From Levilactobacillus tangyuanensis (GTDB taxonomy: Bacteria > Bacillota > Bacilli > Lactobacillales > Lactobacillaceae), in NCBI RefSeq assembly GCF_003946545.1, contig NZ_RHOA01000001.1, positions 1-64,000 on the forward strand: DNA of 64,000 bases. The letters are read 5' to 3'. The translations under genes were made by a program, and so were the position numbers. Each line of letters opens with the position of its first letter. Within the stretch, counting starts at the first letter, position 1. Shown here piece after piece: positions 44,518 through 53,370 of this stretch. The notes below the pieces were generated by a model. It had not been told where the DNA came from, made no database searches, and worked only from the letters and a program-made list of their open reading frames with translations.

Positions 44518-45420
44518 TTAATCGCTAATGCCATCGTAACCAATAAAGGTGTAATACTTGGTTCCACCAACCTCGTAGAGACTATCGAAGGTTCCGGAGA
44601 TACCTTTGAACGGATTGCCGTTGGTATGTTGGGGTGTGTGTAGATTCTTAAGCGTCAGGCAGTACTGCTCATTGCCATGCTTATTGACGTGTTGGGTGTG
44701 AACACCCTTCAAATCCTGACGAAAGTACAACTTCCGATAGGGGTCGTTAAACGCTGTCCGAGTGATCTTGGCAATTCCCAGTGGCTTTTGGTAGAATCCC
44801 AAGCCGGCATTGGCCCGGGGATCGTAGGTCATCACTTGGACATAGCCATCCGAGGTCACTCGCAGGCTCTTGCTCTGAGGTTCCATTGGGCTCAGTGCTG
44901 CTTGGGCGCCACCAAGGAAAAGGTCGCCATGGCTATAGCCCGGCATATAGGTGGGAGCGGGAACGCGTTTGAACCCAGCCAACTGATCCATATCTTTGAT
45001 GGTGACCTGCGGATCGTAGGCACCAGCGCCAGGATCAAGGGTATAGCCCGGTTTTTGACTGTTCTGTAGTGCGGCTGTACTCAAACGGGCCAAGTAGAGT
45101 TGCAGGCTAGGGATTAGGTAGCCATTGCGCTTGGTTGTCGTTAAGTTGCCAGCGATGGTGATACCAGCCGGTAGGTAAAGTGATTGCATGATTGGTGAGC
45201 CGGTCTTGTAAGTTGGCACGTAGGCCACCTTCACGCGAATCGGTTTTGTGGTCTTGTAATAGGCACTTAGATTAAGGAAGTCGGTGCTGGCCGTGTATTG
45301 GCCAACCTTGACGAGAGAACTAGGTTGCTCCGTCTGGGCATGAACCAGCCCACGGCCAATGAGGGTGACCATAACCATGGTTAGCAAGCCAAGGCCCCAC
45401 TTGCGCAGTCGTTTGAAGAT
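44518..45420 (-). CDS. Secreted protein of unknown function, probable non-ATG start
   Basis: About 300 residues, exported. The normal frame begins with TTG at 45387, but this drops the basic part of the signal peptide. Reading back in frame gives FKRLRKWGLGLLTMVMVTLI, a perfect signal peptide, and AAGGAG at 45430-45435 lies 9 bases before ATC (45420), with no ATG or GTG available. The start is therefore ATC or another rare codon, or a mutated ATG. The mature part has short tandem-like blocks (YTLDPGAGAYDPQVTI, MTYDPRANAGLGFY) and ends with KGISGTFDSLYEVGGTKYYTF, without a membrane anchor. It is divergent from lacL. Confidence 0.65.
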   Translation of the reverse strand: MFKRLRKWGLGLLTMVMVTLIGRGLVHAQTEQPSSLVKVGQYTASTDFLNLSAYYKTTKPIRVKVAYVPTYKTGSPIMQSLYLPAGITIAGNLTTTKRNGYLIPSLQLYLARLSTAALQNSQKPGYTLDPGAGAYDPQVTIKDMDQLAGFKRVPAPTYMPGYSHGDLFLGGAQAALSPMEPQSKSLRVTSDGYVQVMTYDPRANAGLGFYQKPLGIAKITRTAFNDPYRKLYFRQDLKGVHTQHVNKHGNEQYCLTLKNLHTPQHTNGNPFKGISGTFDSLYEVGGTKYYTFIGYDGISD

Positions 45421-45502
45421 GAGAATCCGCTCCTTTCTTTAAAAATCGATAGCTCCAGTATACCTTAAAAGAGATCGTTTTTTGCGAGATTTCGGCAATT
45501 AA

Positions 45503-45547
45503 AACCCGGGTTATATCTAGTCGATTTTGGTGGAAATAACCCGGGTT
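45503..45547. promoter_or_regulatory. Pair of AACCCGGGTT palindromes between divergent genes
   Basis: Two copies of the perfect palindrome AACCCGGGTT (45503-45512 and 45538-45547), both followed by AT, with centres 35 bases apart. They lie between the secreted protein gene and lacL and may be operators of a regulator encoded elsewhere. Confidence 0.5.
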
Positions 45548-45631
45548 ATGTTGGGACACCGTGGCAGAAATTTTTTTGTAATTGTCCCAAGAGTTTCCGG
45601 TTTTTCCGGGTCTATTCGAGCTATCCTGCGC

Positions 45632-45657
45632 TATAATGTTAAATGTAAGCGGTTTAA
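45632..45657 (+). promoter_or_regulatory. lacL -10 box and cre site
   Basis: TATAAT at 45632-45637, then TGTAAGCGGTTTAA at 45644-45657, which matches the catabolite-responsive element consensus at all but one position. Overlapping the transcription start, it would mediate CcpA repression of lacLM. Confidence 0.65.
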
Positions 45658-45674
45658 AAAGGAGGAAGAGCTTT

Positions 45675-47561
45675 TTGAAAGCAGAAATTTCTTGGCTGGA
45701 TGATCCCCAGACTTTCCGGATCAACCAGTTACCAGCACACAGTGATCATCGGGGCTACCAAAGTGTCGATGAAGCTGCTGAACATGAAAGCAGTTTGGTC
45801 CAAAGCCTGGATGGCACCTGGGAATTTGCGTTTGCAAAGGATCCCCAGCACCGTCCGGTTGGTTTTTACGAACCCGACTTTGACCGGTCAGACTTCGACC
45901 AATTAGCCGTTCCGGGCCACATCGAACTGGCCGGCTACGGGCAAATTCAATATATTAACACGGCATATCCTTGGGAGGGGAAGCATTACCGGCGTCCCGC
46001 CTATTCAATGGGTGCGGATCACCCTGAGAAGGGCATGTTTAGCCAGGATCCCGACAACACGGTCGGGTCCTACGTGAAGAGCTTTACCCTTGCGCCTGCC
46101 TTACAAAACAAGCGGGTCAGCATCGAATTCGACGGGGTTGAGCAGGCGATGTACCTGTGGTTGAACGGCCATTTCGTGGGCTATGCTGAGGATAGTTTCA
46201 GTCGGTCCGAGTTTGACCTGACGCCATACCTGCAGGATGGTGAAAACCTGCTGGCAGTGGAAGTCTTCAAACACAGTACCGCGGCCTTCTTAGAAGACCA
46301 AGACATGTTCCGCTTCTCGGGTATTTTTCGGAGTGTCCGGTTGGCGGCTAAGCCGGCGCTACACGTGGAAGATCTGACCATTCGGGCCAATGTCGACGAT
46401 GCCTTTGTGACCGGCGACCTGCAAGTGGCCCTACAACTTTCGGCGGCCGATAAATTAGCGGGTTCCGTCAAGGTTAGCCTCTTGGACGATAGCGGTCAGC
46501 CGTTATGGACGGCCGAGGATGAAGCGGCCAGTGACCTTAAGTTGGCCACGACCATCAATCACGTTCATCTCTGGAACCATCACGATCCTTACCTGTATCA
46601 CCTACAGGTTGAGGTGCTGGACGCCGCGGGACATCTGGTTGAAGTCGTGCCTTACCAAGTTGGTTTCCGCCGGGTTGAAATGAAAGATAAAATCATGCAG
46701 TTGAACGGTCACCGGATCATCCTGAATGGGGTCAACCGGCATGAATGGGATGCCCATCGTGGGCGGGCCGTGACAATGGAAGACATGTTACATGACCAAT
46801 TGGTTTTCAAGGAAAATCATATTAATGCGGTGCGAACCTGTCACTATCCCGATCAAGATGCCTGGTATGACCTGTGTGATCTGAACGGAATTTACATGAT
46901 GGCCGAGAATAACTTGGAAACCCATGGGACCTGGCAAAAGATGGGGGCCGTGGAGCCTTCCTATAACGTCCCTGGTAGCCTGCCACAATGGCAATTAGCC
47001 GTTTTGGACCGGGCCAAGAGTAACTATGAAATGTTCAAGAATCATCCCGCTGTTTTGTTCTGGTCATTAGGGAACGAAGCCTACGCCGGCGATAACATTG
47101 CGGCCATGGATAAGTTTTACCATGATGTCGACCCAACCCGTCTGACCCACTATGAAGGGGTTTGTCGCAACCGGGTTTATGCCGACCGGATCTCCGACAT
47201 GGAAAGTATGATGTACGATCCACCACGTGAAATTGAAAAGTATCTACAAAATGATCCCGATAAGCCATTCGTTAACTGTGAATATATGCATGATATGGGT
47301 AATTCCATTGGGGGCATGAACAGTTATATTGATTTGATTGATAAATACCCAATGTATCAGGGGGGCTTTATCTGGGACTACATTGACCAAGCGCTTTGGG
47401 TTAAGGATGAGGTGACCGGCAAGCCGGTTCTCCGCTACGGTGGGGACTTTGACGACCGGCACTCAGACTATGAATTCTCCGGCGACGGCTTGCTATTCGC
47501 CGACCGGACGCCTAAGCCAGCACTACAGGAGGTGGACTACTACTATGGCCAACACGACTAA
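45675..47561 (+). CDS. lacL: Beta-galactosidase large subunit
   Basis: The catalytic large subunit of the heterodimeric GH2 beta-galactosidase of lactobacilli, about 628 residues. Family markers are [19 protein letters not shown] at the start, [25 protein letters not shown] (catalytic acid/base Glu in NE), AENNLETHG and the nucleophile Glu in [11 protein letters not shown]. The start is TTG at 45675, nine bases after GGAGG; the frame from 45582 runs into the promoter. It is followed by lacM with a 17-base overlap. The cre site upstream suggests CcpA control. Hydrolyses lactose in the cytoplasm. Confidence 0.95.
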   Translation: MKAEISWLDDPQTFRINQLPAHSDHRGYQSVDEAAEHESSLVQSLDGTWEFAFAKDPQHRPVGFYEPDFDRSDFDQLAVPGHIELAGYGQIQYINTAYPWEGKHYRRPAYSMGADHPEKGMFSQDPDNTVGSYVKSFTLAPALQNKRVSIEFDGVEQAMYLWLNGHFVGYAEDSFSRSEFDLTPYLQDGENLLAVEVFKHSTAAFLEDQDMFRFSGIFRSVRLAAKPALHVEDLTIRANVDDAFVTGDLQVALQLSAADKLAGSVKVSLLDDSGQPLWTAEDEAASDLKLATTINHVHLWNHHDPYLYHLQVEVLDAAGHLVEVVPYQVGFRRVEMKDKIMQLNGHRIILNGVNRHEWDAHRGRAVTMEDMLHDQLVFKENHINAVRTCHYPDQDAWYDLCDLNGIYMMAENNLETHGTWQKMGAVEPSYNVPGSLPQWQLAVLDRAKSNYEMFKNHPAVLFWSLGNEAYAGDNIAAMDKFYHDVDPTRLTHYEGVCRNRVYADRISDMESMMYDPPREIEKYLQNDPDKPFVNCEYMHDMGNSIGGMNSYIDLIDKYPMYQGGFIWDYIDQALWVKDEVTGKPVLRYGGDFDDRHSDYEFSGDGLLFADRTPKPALQEVDYYYGQHD

Positions 47562-48510
47562 ATTAAATGTGATTTTTGGTGACGTGACTTTGGGGCTAAG
47601 TGGTCCCGGATTCCACTATATCTTTGCCTATGACCGTGGGGGGCTTGAATCGCTGGTTCAGTATGGCAAGGAATGGTTGTACCGGACGCCTAAACCAGCC
47701 TTTTGGCGGGCAACCACGGATAATGATCGCGGTAACGGGTTCTCTAACAAGTCGGCGGCCTGGTTAGGCGCCGATCTGTTTAGTGCCTGCACAAACATCG
47801 AGGTGGCGGTTGATGGCCAGTCTATCCCACTGCCAATCGCACCGGAAAACAATAAATATTCCGATCATGAGACGGCCGAGACGGTGGCAATTACCTTCAC
47901 GTACACCACGACAACCGTTCCCGCAACCACGGTGACCGTGACGTATACGGTGGATGCTGTTGGTAAGATCACGGTGGCCACCCATTATAATGGGGTTGCC
48001 GGCCTGCCCGAATTACCCGTGTTGGGGTTACGTTTCGTGATGCCAACGCCGGCAACCGGCTTTGACTACGTGGGCCTTTCCGGTGAAACATATCCCGATC
48101 GCATGGCCGGTGGCCGTCCCGGGACCTACCATGTTGAGGGGATGCCGGTAACGCCGTACATGGTGCCCCAGGAATGTGGCATGCATATGGACAATGATTG
48201 GGTGACGGTGACCCGGGCGACGACGCAAAACAATGCGGACCCGGATCATGCACCATACAGCCTAACGGTGCGGCAGGCCGGGAAGCCATTTGCCTTTAGC
48301 TGCCTGCCATACACGCCAGAAGAGTTGGAGAACGCCACGCACCTGGAAGAGTTGCCTGCCGAACGGCGGACCGTTTTGACGGTCTACGGGGCTACCCGCG
48401 GTGTCGGTGGTATCGATAGTTGGGGTGCCGACGTCGAGCCACAGTATCACGTGGCCGGTGACCAAGACCATGACTTTAGCTTCGTGATCGATGGCACGGT
48501 TAAGTATTAA
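47545..48510 (+). CDS. lacM: Beta-galactosidase small subunit
   Basis: The small subunit corresponding to the C-terminal domain 5 of single-chain GH2 enzymes (about 321 residues, as in other lactobacilli). [32 protein letters not shown] is the hallmark block (residues 27-60), followed by [11 protein letters not shown] near the end. The ATG at 47545 is preceded by AGGAGG (about 47527) inside the end of lacL. A longer frame from 47440 lies inside lacL and is unlikely. LacM and LacL are both needed for activity. Confidence 0.95.
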   Translation: MANTTKLNVIFGDVTLGLSGPGFHYIFAYDRGGLESLVQYGKEWLYRTPKPAFWRATTDNDRGNGFSNKSAAWLGADLFSACTNIEVAVDGQSIPLPIAPENNKYSDHETAETVAITFTYTTTTVPATTVTVTYTVDAVGKITVATHYNGVAGLPELPVLGLRFVMPTPATGFDYVGLSGETYPDRMAGGRPGTYHVEGMPVTPYMVPQECGMHMDNDWVTVTRATTQNNADPDHAPYSLTVRQAGKPFAFSCLPYTPEELENATHLEELPAERRTVLTVYGATRGVGGIDSWGADVEPQYHVAGDQDHDFSFVIDGTVKY

Positions 48511-48619
48511 TGCACGTTTAGTTAACCGTTGGTCCGGTCTGACTCGAAAGTAGGCCACGATATTTGTCGTTGACCCCCGAAATAAAAACGCGCACACTGC
48601 AATTAGGGGGTGGCGGATA

Positions 48620-48982
48620 ATGAAGCAGGCTATTTCAAAATGGCGGCCGTTAATCTCGCTAGTCGTGGCCGTTTTGACGATTGGTGCACCGCTAGTGATG
48701 ATGATTAATGGCTATGTCTTGATGATGCAAAACGATCTGATGCATCCCGATGTCTTGGTACTCATAGGTTACCTGGTTTGGGGACTGGTGGGACTTGTCG
48801 GGGTTATTGCATATGGTATTCATTGCTACCGCGTTGGTTGGCATGGGTTAACCGTCCTGCAACGCTGGTTATTTTCCATCTATGGTGTCATCTTTGTGTT
48901 GGGCCTCTTGATATGGTTGCCCTTTTTAGGCCTGAGTTCTTTCGATTGGGCGGAGTGGATTATCTATGGATCAGCGAACTAA
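48620..48982 (+). CDS. Small integral membrane protein
   Basis: A 120-residue protein with three clear hydrophobic segments (LISLVVAVLTIGAPLVMMI, VLVLIGYLVWGLVGLVGVIAYG and WLFSIYGVIFVLGLLIWLPFLGL), with Arg/Lys residues placed on the inside loops. I recognise no family. AGGGGGTGG precedes the start. It lies 109 bases behind lacM with no clear terminator between, so read-through is possible, but there is no functional link. Confidence 0.7.
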   Translation: MKQAISKWRPLISLVVAVLTIGAPLVMMINGYVLMMQNDLMHPDVLVLIGYLVWGLVGLVGVIAYGIHCYRVGWHGLTVLQRWLFSIYGVIFVLGLLIWLPFLGLSSFDWAEWIIYGSAN

Positions 48983-48996
48983 TGATTAAGGTTAAC

Positions 48997-49041
48997 GAGA
49001 GTGGGACATCTGACAATTCTGATTGCCGGGTGCCCTATTTT
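48997..49041 (+). terminator. Terminator of the GAGAGTGGGACA type
   Basis: Begins GAGAGTGGGACA and ends CCGGGTGCCCTATTTTT, the same ends as the larger element at 11070-11180, with a short ATCTGACAATTCTGATT middle. Confidence 0.6.
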
Positions 49042-49212
49042 TAATTCTTCTAAGAATTAAGTGGATTTGGAAAAAATCTATTTTAGAAATCAACTAATAA
49101 ACGGTATTTATCATTAATGACTATGGTATGATAATGGTTGATTTTGAGACGTGTTAGGGCACAATTAGCATTGAAACATGTTAATGATCAAAAAAATTTC
49201 AGGGGAGAAGAC

Positions 49213-49893
49213 ATGAAAAAAATTTCGGGGATAGGCTTAATCTTGATCTCAATGATTAGTATGACGGGGGCTTTGACGATAACGTCGCAAGCATCGAAAA
49301 GACAACATTCTGTTCCTAAAGTTTTAAGGGGTCGATGGGATTATAATTGGAAACTTTCTGGAATACCCAGTACTTATGTATATTTGGGTAAGAAGGATTT
49401 TCGTATCGGTATGAGTAAGTACAGAATTTCTTACATTACTGGCTCGAAGAACAGGGGATATAATGTTCATCTTAAGCGTAAATTTGTGGGTTCCAAGCTG
49501 CTTACGTTTAAATATAAACTCAGAAACATTGGGCAATATGGGGATGTGAAGTCAATTACTCTTAGTACAAATCGGTATACAACACCAGACGCGATGTATA
49601 TCAAAGGGGACTTGGAGCGTTATCACTTTAGTAATTTTGTTCGGCTGGACAAAGTACCCGATAGCTTCGACACCACTATTAGTGGCTATACAAAGCCTAA
49701 TTCGCAAGTATCAATTAGTGGGAATGACGAAGCTGATACTATTGCGGATAAGAAGGGACACTTTGTAATTGATGTTGTTGGAAATATTGACGATTATTCG
49801 GATGGCAATGGCAGAATTACTATTTGGACTGAAGGACCGAAGTCTTCAAGACCTTTTAAAAAGTCGTTTATAATGACAGCATCAGTTGAGTAA
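49213..49893 (+). CDS. Secreted basic protein, VPKVLRGRW motif, with bacterial Ig-like end
   Basis: A 226-residue exported protein. It has a signal peptide (GIGLILISMISMTGALTIT, cleavage near SQA|SK), then HSVPKVLRGRWDYNWK, the motif shared with the proteins at 100, 924, 28275 and 41437. The N-terminal half is basic and aromatic. Residues 150-226 (ISGYTKPNSQVSI, ADTIADKKGHFVIDV) resemble a bacterial Ig-like domain. The start is at 49213 with GGGGAG upstream; the frame from 49138 has only a rare codon. Codon use is more AT-rich than its neighbours, which may indicate transfer. Function unknown. Confidence 0.75.
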   Translation: MKKISGIGLILISMISMTGALTITSQASKRQHSVPKVLRGRWDYNWKLSGIPSTYVYLGKKDFRIGMSKYRISYITGSKNRGYNVHLKRKFVGSKLLTFKYKLRNIGQYGDVKSITLSTNRYTTPDAMYIKGDLERYHFSNFVRLDKVPDSFDTTISGYTKPNSQVSISGNDEADTIADKKGHFVIDVVGNIDDYSDGNGRITIWTEGPKSSRPFKKSFIMTASVE

Positions 49894-49960
49894 GACATTG
49901 ATCTGGATTTTTTTAGTTAGTATTCGTGGGGTATCATTAGCTAGTTGAATCGAATTTGAA

Positions 49961-49999
49961 TAGACACAGATGCCTGTCGTGGGTATCTGTGTCTATTTG
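49961..49999 (+). terminator. Intrinsic terminator
   Basis: TAGACACAGAT / ATCTGTGTCTA, followed by TTTGT. Confidence 0.85.
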
Positions 50000-50076
50000 T
50001 ATATATTAATGTTAAATGGTGAGTTTAGAATTGATTACGAGACGTTCAAAAAAATTAAAATAATTCCTTTTTTCCC

Positions 50077-50107
50077 TTGCCTTAAAGTGCACATGAAGGG
50101 TTAACCT
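50077..50107 (+). promoter_or_regulatory. MerR-type promoter 1 (NAD(P)-binding gene and merR)
   Basis: TTGCCT at 50077-50082 and TAACCT at 50102-50107 are separated by 19 bases. The spacer starts TAAAGT and ends AAGGGT, giving CCTT...AAGG arms. It shares its layout with sites at 54807 and 56225. The rest of the 49999-50271 gap holds no gene. Confidence 0.75.
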
Positions 50108-50271
50108 AAGGTCATTCAAGTGTTTGGGAATTGCGATATCGCTTGTGGATGGCGTTAAGCAAGACACGCCGCCCAGTCCCAAAGAACTTATCTAAAAATT
50201 TGTTGCACGAGACTAAATTGGGCAGGGCGACCGAAGGTATTTAACCCGGGCCCCAAGAAGGAGTTTTAATC

Positions 50272-50925
50272 ATGACGAAAAAAGTTTTAATCCTAGCTGC
50301 TAACGGGCGGATTGCCCGCATTGTTGAGCACCGTCTCTTAACCGAATCGGCCTTTGCCGATGTCGACCTGACCCTGTTCCTGCGGGATGCCAGCCGGCTC
50401 GATAACCTGGTCGACAACCCCCGGGTCACGCTGGTCGATGGCGACATCACGGATGAATCGGCCGTTAGCAAGGCGATGGCCGGCCAAGACCTGGTCTTTG
50501 TCGCCGTCGTCGATCACGATGCCCAAAACCGCCTGACTAAGACCGTGACTGCCGCGATGAAAGCTAACCATGTGACTCGCGTGCTCTTCACCAACGTCTT
50601 AGGGATCTACGGCGAGGTTGGCGGTGAATTTGGTCGCTGGAATGCCGAAATGATTGGTGCGGGGATGGCCACGGCGCGGCAATCCGATCAACTTTTGGCA
50701 GACTCTGGCCTCGACTACACCACGTTGCGGCTACCCTGGTTAAATGATCGGGGGATCGCCTACACGGTCACCACGAAAAACGAGCCCTATGATGGCGTTT
50801 CCGGTTCCCGCGATAGCGTCGCCGACCTGGTGTTGAGTATGATCGCTGACCCTACCAAGTACAGTCGTGATAGTATTGGGTTAGCAGACCCCGATACCGA
50901 GGGGCAAGACCGACCAGTCTACTAA
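50272..50925 (+). CDS. NAD(P)H-binding (atypical SDR/NmrA-like) protein
   Basis: A 217-residue Rossmann-fold protein. KVLILAANGRIARIVEHRLL holds a modified dinucleotide loop (G-x-x-A/R-x-x-x, close to G-A-T-G-x-x-G), and VTLVDGDITDESAVSKAMAGQDLVFVAV is the typical second strand/D-G-D region. FTNVLGIYGEVGGE and DYTTLRLPWLND match the NmrA/YwnB-like group. It is first in an operon with a MerR regulator, under a MerR-type promoter, and is paralogous to the gene at 56290. Its role in electrophile or quinone stress is likely but inferred. Confidence 0.85.
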   Translation: MTKKVLILAANGRIARIVEHRLLTESAFADVDLTLFLRDASRLDNLVDNPRVTLVDGDITDESAVSKAMAGQDLVFVAVVDHDAQNRLTKTVTAAMKANHVTRVLFTNVLGIYGEVGGEFGRWNAEMIGAGMATARQSDQLLADSGLDYTTLRLPWLNDRGIAYTVTTKNEPYDGVSGSRDSVADLVLSMIADPTKYSRDSIGLADPDTEGQDRPVY

Positions 50926-50944
50926 TTTAAGGAGCTGATCACGT

Positions 50945-51391
50945 ATGAATATTAAAGAAGCTAGTGAAAAAACCGGCGTGTCGTCCGCAGCAATCCGGTA
51001 CTATGAAAAAGAATTATTGATACCCGCGATTGACCGCACGGACGTCGGCAACCGGGATATCGATGACCGGATCATCCGGCGAATCCAGTTTGTCACGCAG
51101 ATGCGGGCGGCCGGGATGAGCATTGAAAACCTGCGGCGCTATATCCAACTCTTCGATGCCCAAGAGGATAATGCGAAGGAACAAAAGACCATCCTGAAGA
51201 CGCAGTTGGCTGCCATGGAAGAAAAGCGCGACGATCTACAGTCGGCCATTGACCACTTGAACTACAAGTTAAACCACTTCTACGATCACATGGAAACGAC
51301 CGAAGAAGAATTACGGGAACTGGAGCGGCAACATGCCGAGAAGGCTACCGATGATGAGACGAGCGAGGGTGACGGGTATGATAACCGGTAA
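50945..51391 (+). CDS. MerR family regulator
   Basis: A 148-residue regulator. NIKEASEKTGVSSAAIRYYEKELLIPAIDRT is the MerR helix-turn-helix with wing, IRRIQFVTQMRAAGMSIENLRRYIQLF the second wing/helix, and a long C-terminal coiled coil follows (about residues 80-130, ETTEEELRELERQHAEK). No conserved Cys is visible in the effector end. It lies 20 bases behind the NAD(P)-binding gene, sharing its promoter, so it should control its own expression and, by motif similarity, the promoters at 54807 and 56225. Confidence 0.92.
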   Translation: MNIKEASEKTGVSSAAIRYYEKELLIPAIDRTDVGNRDIDDRIIRRIQFVTQMRAAGMSIENLRRYIQLFDAQEDNAKEQKTILKTQLAAMEEKRDDLQSAIDHLNYKLNHFYDHMETTEEELRELERQHAEKATDDETSEGDGYDNR

Positions 51392-51487
51392 CGCGTTTAT
51401 GATTTGAAGATAGTTGTGGTGCATGAAAATTGAACCACTAATCGATTGATGATTAGACAGAATTTGGATTGAGAAAGGACGACCGAT

Positions 51488-51967
51488 ATGGCAACAGAAA
51501 CATTGATTTTAGACTATTCCTGGTCAGGAACAACCGCTAAGATGGCGACGGTGCTAGAGGCCGTTACCGGGGCTGATAAGCTGGATTTAACCGTGGCCCC
51601 GGGGACCTTTGGTGACACGATGAATGCCACCGCGGATATTGCTGATGAACAGCGATCCGCTGATAAATTTCCTGCCTTAACGACCAATTTGCCTAACCTC
51701 AATGATTATCAAACGTTGTTGATTGGGGGTCCTGTCTGGTCGGGCAAGGTCTCGACGCCAATCCGGACGTTACTGAATCAGTTGGGTGACTTTTCTGGTG
51801 TCGTGGCGCCCTTCTACACGGATGCTGGCACCCCTGGTGGCTATGAAGATGAATTCGAAAGTCGGCTGACGAAGGCACAATTTGTCCCCGGAATTGGCAT
51901 GACCGCCAGTGATTTACGGCACGCGGATGAACAACTCGCCGGTTGGTGGCGACTATTTAAAAACTAA
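51488..51967 (+). CDS. Flavodoxin-like protein
   Basis: A 159-residue FMN-binding domain. The phosphate-binding loop reads YSWSGTTAKMA (residues 10-20), slightly changed from T-x-T-G-x-T/N, and IGGPVWSGKVSTPIRTLLNQL is the GGPVWxGxxxTPxRxxL motif of the short-chain flavodoxin/WrbA-related family. It carries electrons in a soluble redox pathway. GAAAGGACG precedes the start. It stands directly before a zinc alcohol dehydrogenase, with 25 bases between, so likely co-expressed. Confidence 0.87.
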   Translation: MATETLILDYSWSGTTAKMATVLEAVTGADKLDLTVAPGTFGDTMNATADIADEQRSADKFPALTTNLPNLNDYQTLLIGGPVWSGKVSTPIRTLLNQLGDFSGVVAPFYTDAGTPGGYEDEFESRLTKAQFVPGIGMTASDLRHADEQLAGWWRLFKN

Positions 51968-51992
51968 TTAATTTGTTATGGAGGAAAAATTT

Positions 51993-53036
51993 ATGAAAAC
52001 TGCTGTCTTTGTTGAACCCGGTAAGGTTGAAACGCAGGACCTGCCTAAGCCCGTCATCAAGAACCCCACGGACGCCGTTTTAAAGATTGTCCGGGCCTGT
52101 GTTTGTGGCTCCGACCTCTGGTGGTATCGCGGGATCAATGACCGGAAGCTTAACACGCCGGTCGGCCACGAGGCCATTGGGATTGTGGAAAGTGTTGGGG
52201 ATGCAGTCACCAGTGTGAAGCCTGGCGACTTTGTCGTAGCGCCCTTTACCCATGGATGTGGCCACTGTGCCGCTTGTTTAGCTGGGTTTGATGGCGACTG
52301 TGAGAACGCTCAAACCGATTCGGAAGTTGTTGGCTACCAAGGGGAATACCTGCGGTTCCGTAACGCTAACTGGGCGCTGGTTAAGATTCCTGGTCAACCC
52401 AGTGACTATACCGATGCGCAGTTAAACGATCTGCTGACCTTATCCGACGTCATGGCAACTGGCTATCATGCCGCCGCAACGGCCGAGGTTAAGGCTGACG
52501 ACACGGTGGTTGTCATGGGTGACGGTGCCGTGGGCTTATGTGGCGTGATTGCGGCCAAACTCCGTGGGGCTAAACGGATCATTGCGATGAGTCGGCATGC
52601 CGATCGACAAGCCTTAGCCAAGGAATTTGGGGCGACGGACATCGTTGCCGAACGTGGTGATGACGCCGTTAAACGCGTGATGGCCTTGACCGATGGCGCC
52701 GGTGCCGATGCGGTCTTAGAATGTGTTGGTACGGCACAATCCGTCGATACGGCCGTTAAAGTTGCCCGTGCCGGTGCAGTGGTTGGCCGGGTCGGCGTGC
52801 CACAAAAGGCCGAAATGAACACGAATAACTTATTCTGGAAGAACATTGGTCTTCGTGGTGGGATTGCCTCCGTCACGACTTACGATCGCGCGGTCTTACT
52901 GGATGCCGTCTTAAATGGTGACATTCATCCCGGAAAGGTCTTCACTCAACGATTCGACCTTGACCATGTTCAGGCCGCTTATGAAGCCATGGATCATCGT
53001 GAAGCCATCAAGTCACTATTAGTCATTAGCGACTAG
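51993..53036 (+). CDS. Zinc-dependent alcohol dehydrogenase (MDR family)
   Basis: A 347-residue medium-chain dehydrogenase. Catalytic zinc ligands are in RACVCGSDLWW (Cys) and VGHEAIGIV (His-Glu). The structural zinc loop is CGHCAACLAGFDGDC, with four Cys. The Rossmann loop is GDGAVGLCGVIAAK. The start is at 51993, because GGAGG at 51980-51984 precedes it; the ATG at 51978 is part of that site. It fits the oxidation of aldehydes or alcohols, in keeping with the stress genes around. Confidence 0.9.
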   Translation: MKTAVFVEPGKVETQDLPKPVIKNPTDAVLKIVRACVCGSDLWWYRGINDRKLNTPVGHEAIGIVESVGDAVTSVKPGDFVVAPFTHGCGHCAACLAGFDGDCENAQTDSEVVGYQGEYLRFRNANWALVKIPGQPSDYTDAQLNDLLTLSDVMATGYHAAATAEVKADDTVVVMGDGAVGLCGVIAAKLRGAKRIIAMSRHADRQALAKEFGATDIVAERGDDAVKRVMALTDGAGADAVLECVGTAQSVDTAVKVARAGAVVGRVGVPQKAEMNTNNLFWKNIGLRGGIASVTTYDRAVLLDAVLNGDIHPGKVFTQRFDLDHVQAAYEAMDHREAIKSLLVISD

Positions 53037-53049
53037 CTAGTTTCTAGGG

Positions 53050-53262
53050 TCACCTTCGGTGGACCAGGTCTGGCACCTGCTGTGGGGACCGGAGAAAGCC
53101 ACAGAGCGGTCTTTCTCCTCGCCTGGGAGACTTGAAAAACACAAGTCTCCCAGGTCGTCCCACGATTTAAGCCGACCTAACCCGCCGGCTAATATCGTTA
53201 TCACAGCCGATACCAGACCTGGCCCCCTACGGCTACACTGGTTAGTCTAATCGACTAAACGG
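53050..53262. ncRNA. Candidate multi-branched hairpin element
   Basis: Between the dehydrogenase stop and the next terminator lie nested inverted repeats: CCAGGTCTGG (53064-53073) with CCAGACCTGG (53213-53222), GCTGTG (53079-53084) with CACAGC (53202-53207), then inside GGAGAAAG/CTTTCTCC (53091-53118), CCTGGGAGACTTG/CAAGTCTCCCAGG (53122-53154) and AGCCG/CGGCT (53170-53190), with a further TTAGTC/GACTAA hairpin at 53242-53258. It could be a structured RNA or a short non-autonomous mobile element with about 20-bp imperfect ends. No protein and no T-run. Confidence 0.45.
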
Positions 53263-53317
53263 TGATTTTTCAACATGATGGTCCTTCAGTTAGGCATTCA
53301 GTCACTTAAATATTAAT

Positions 53318-53352
53318 AATAAAAGGCACGTCATTTGACGTGCCTTTTTTAA
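53318..53352. terminator. Bidirectional terminator
   Basis: AAAAGGCACGTCA / TGACGTGCCTTTTTT. Confidence 0.92.
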
Positions 53353-53370
53353 TAACTAATAGTATTTGAG

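Noticed and set aside
53059-53250. 63-residue frame inside the multi-hairpin element
   Set aside because: Composition is driven by the inverted repeats; no ribosome site.
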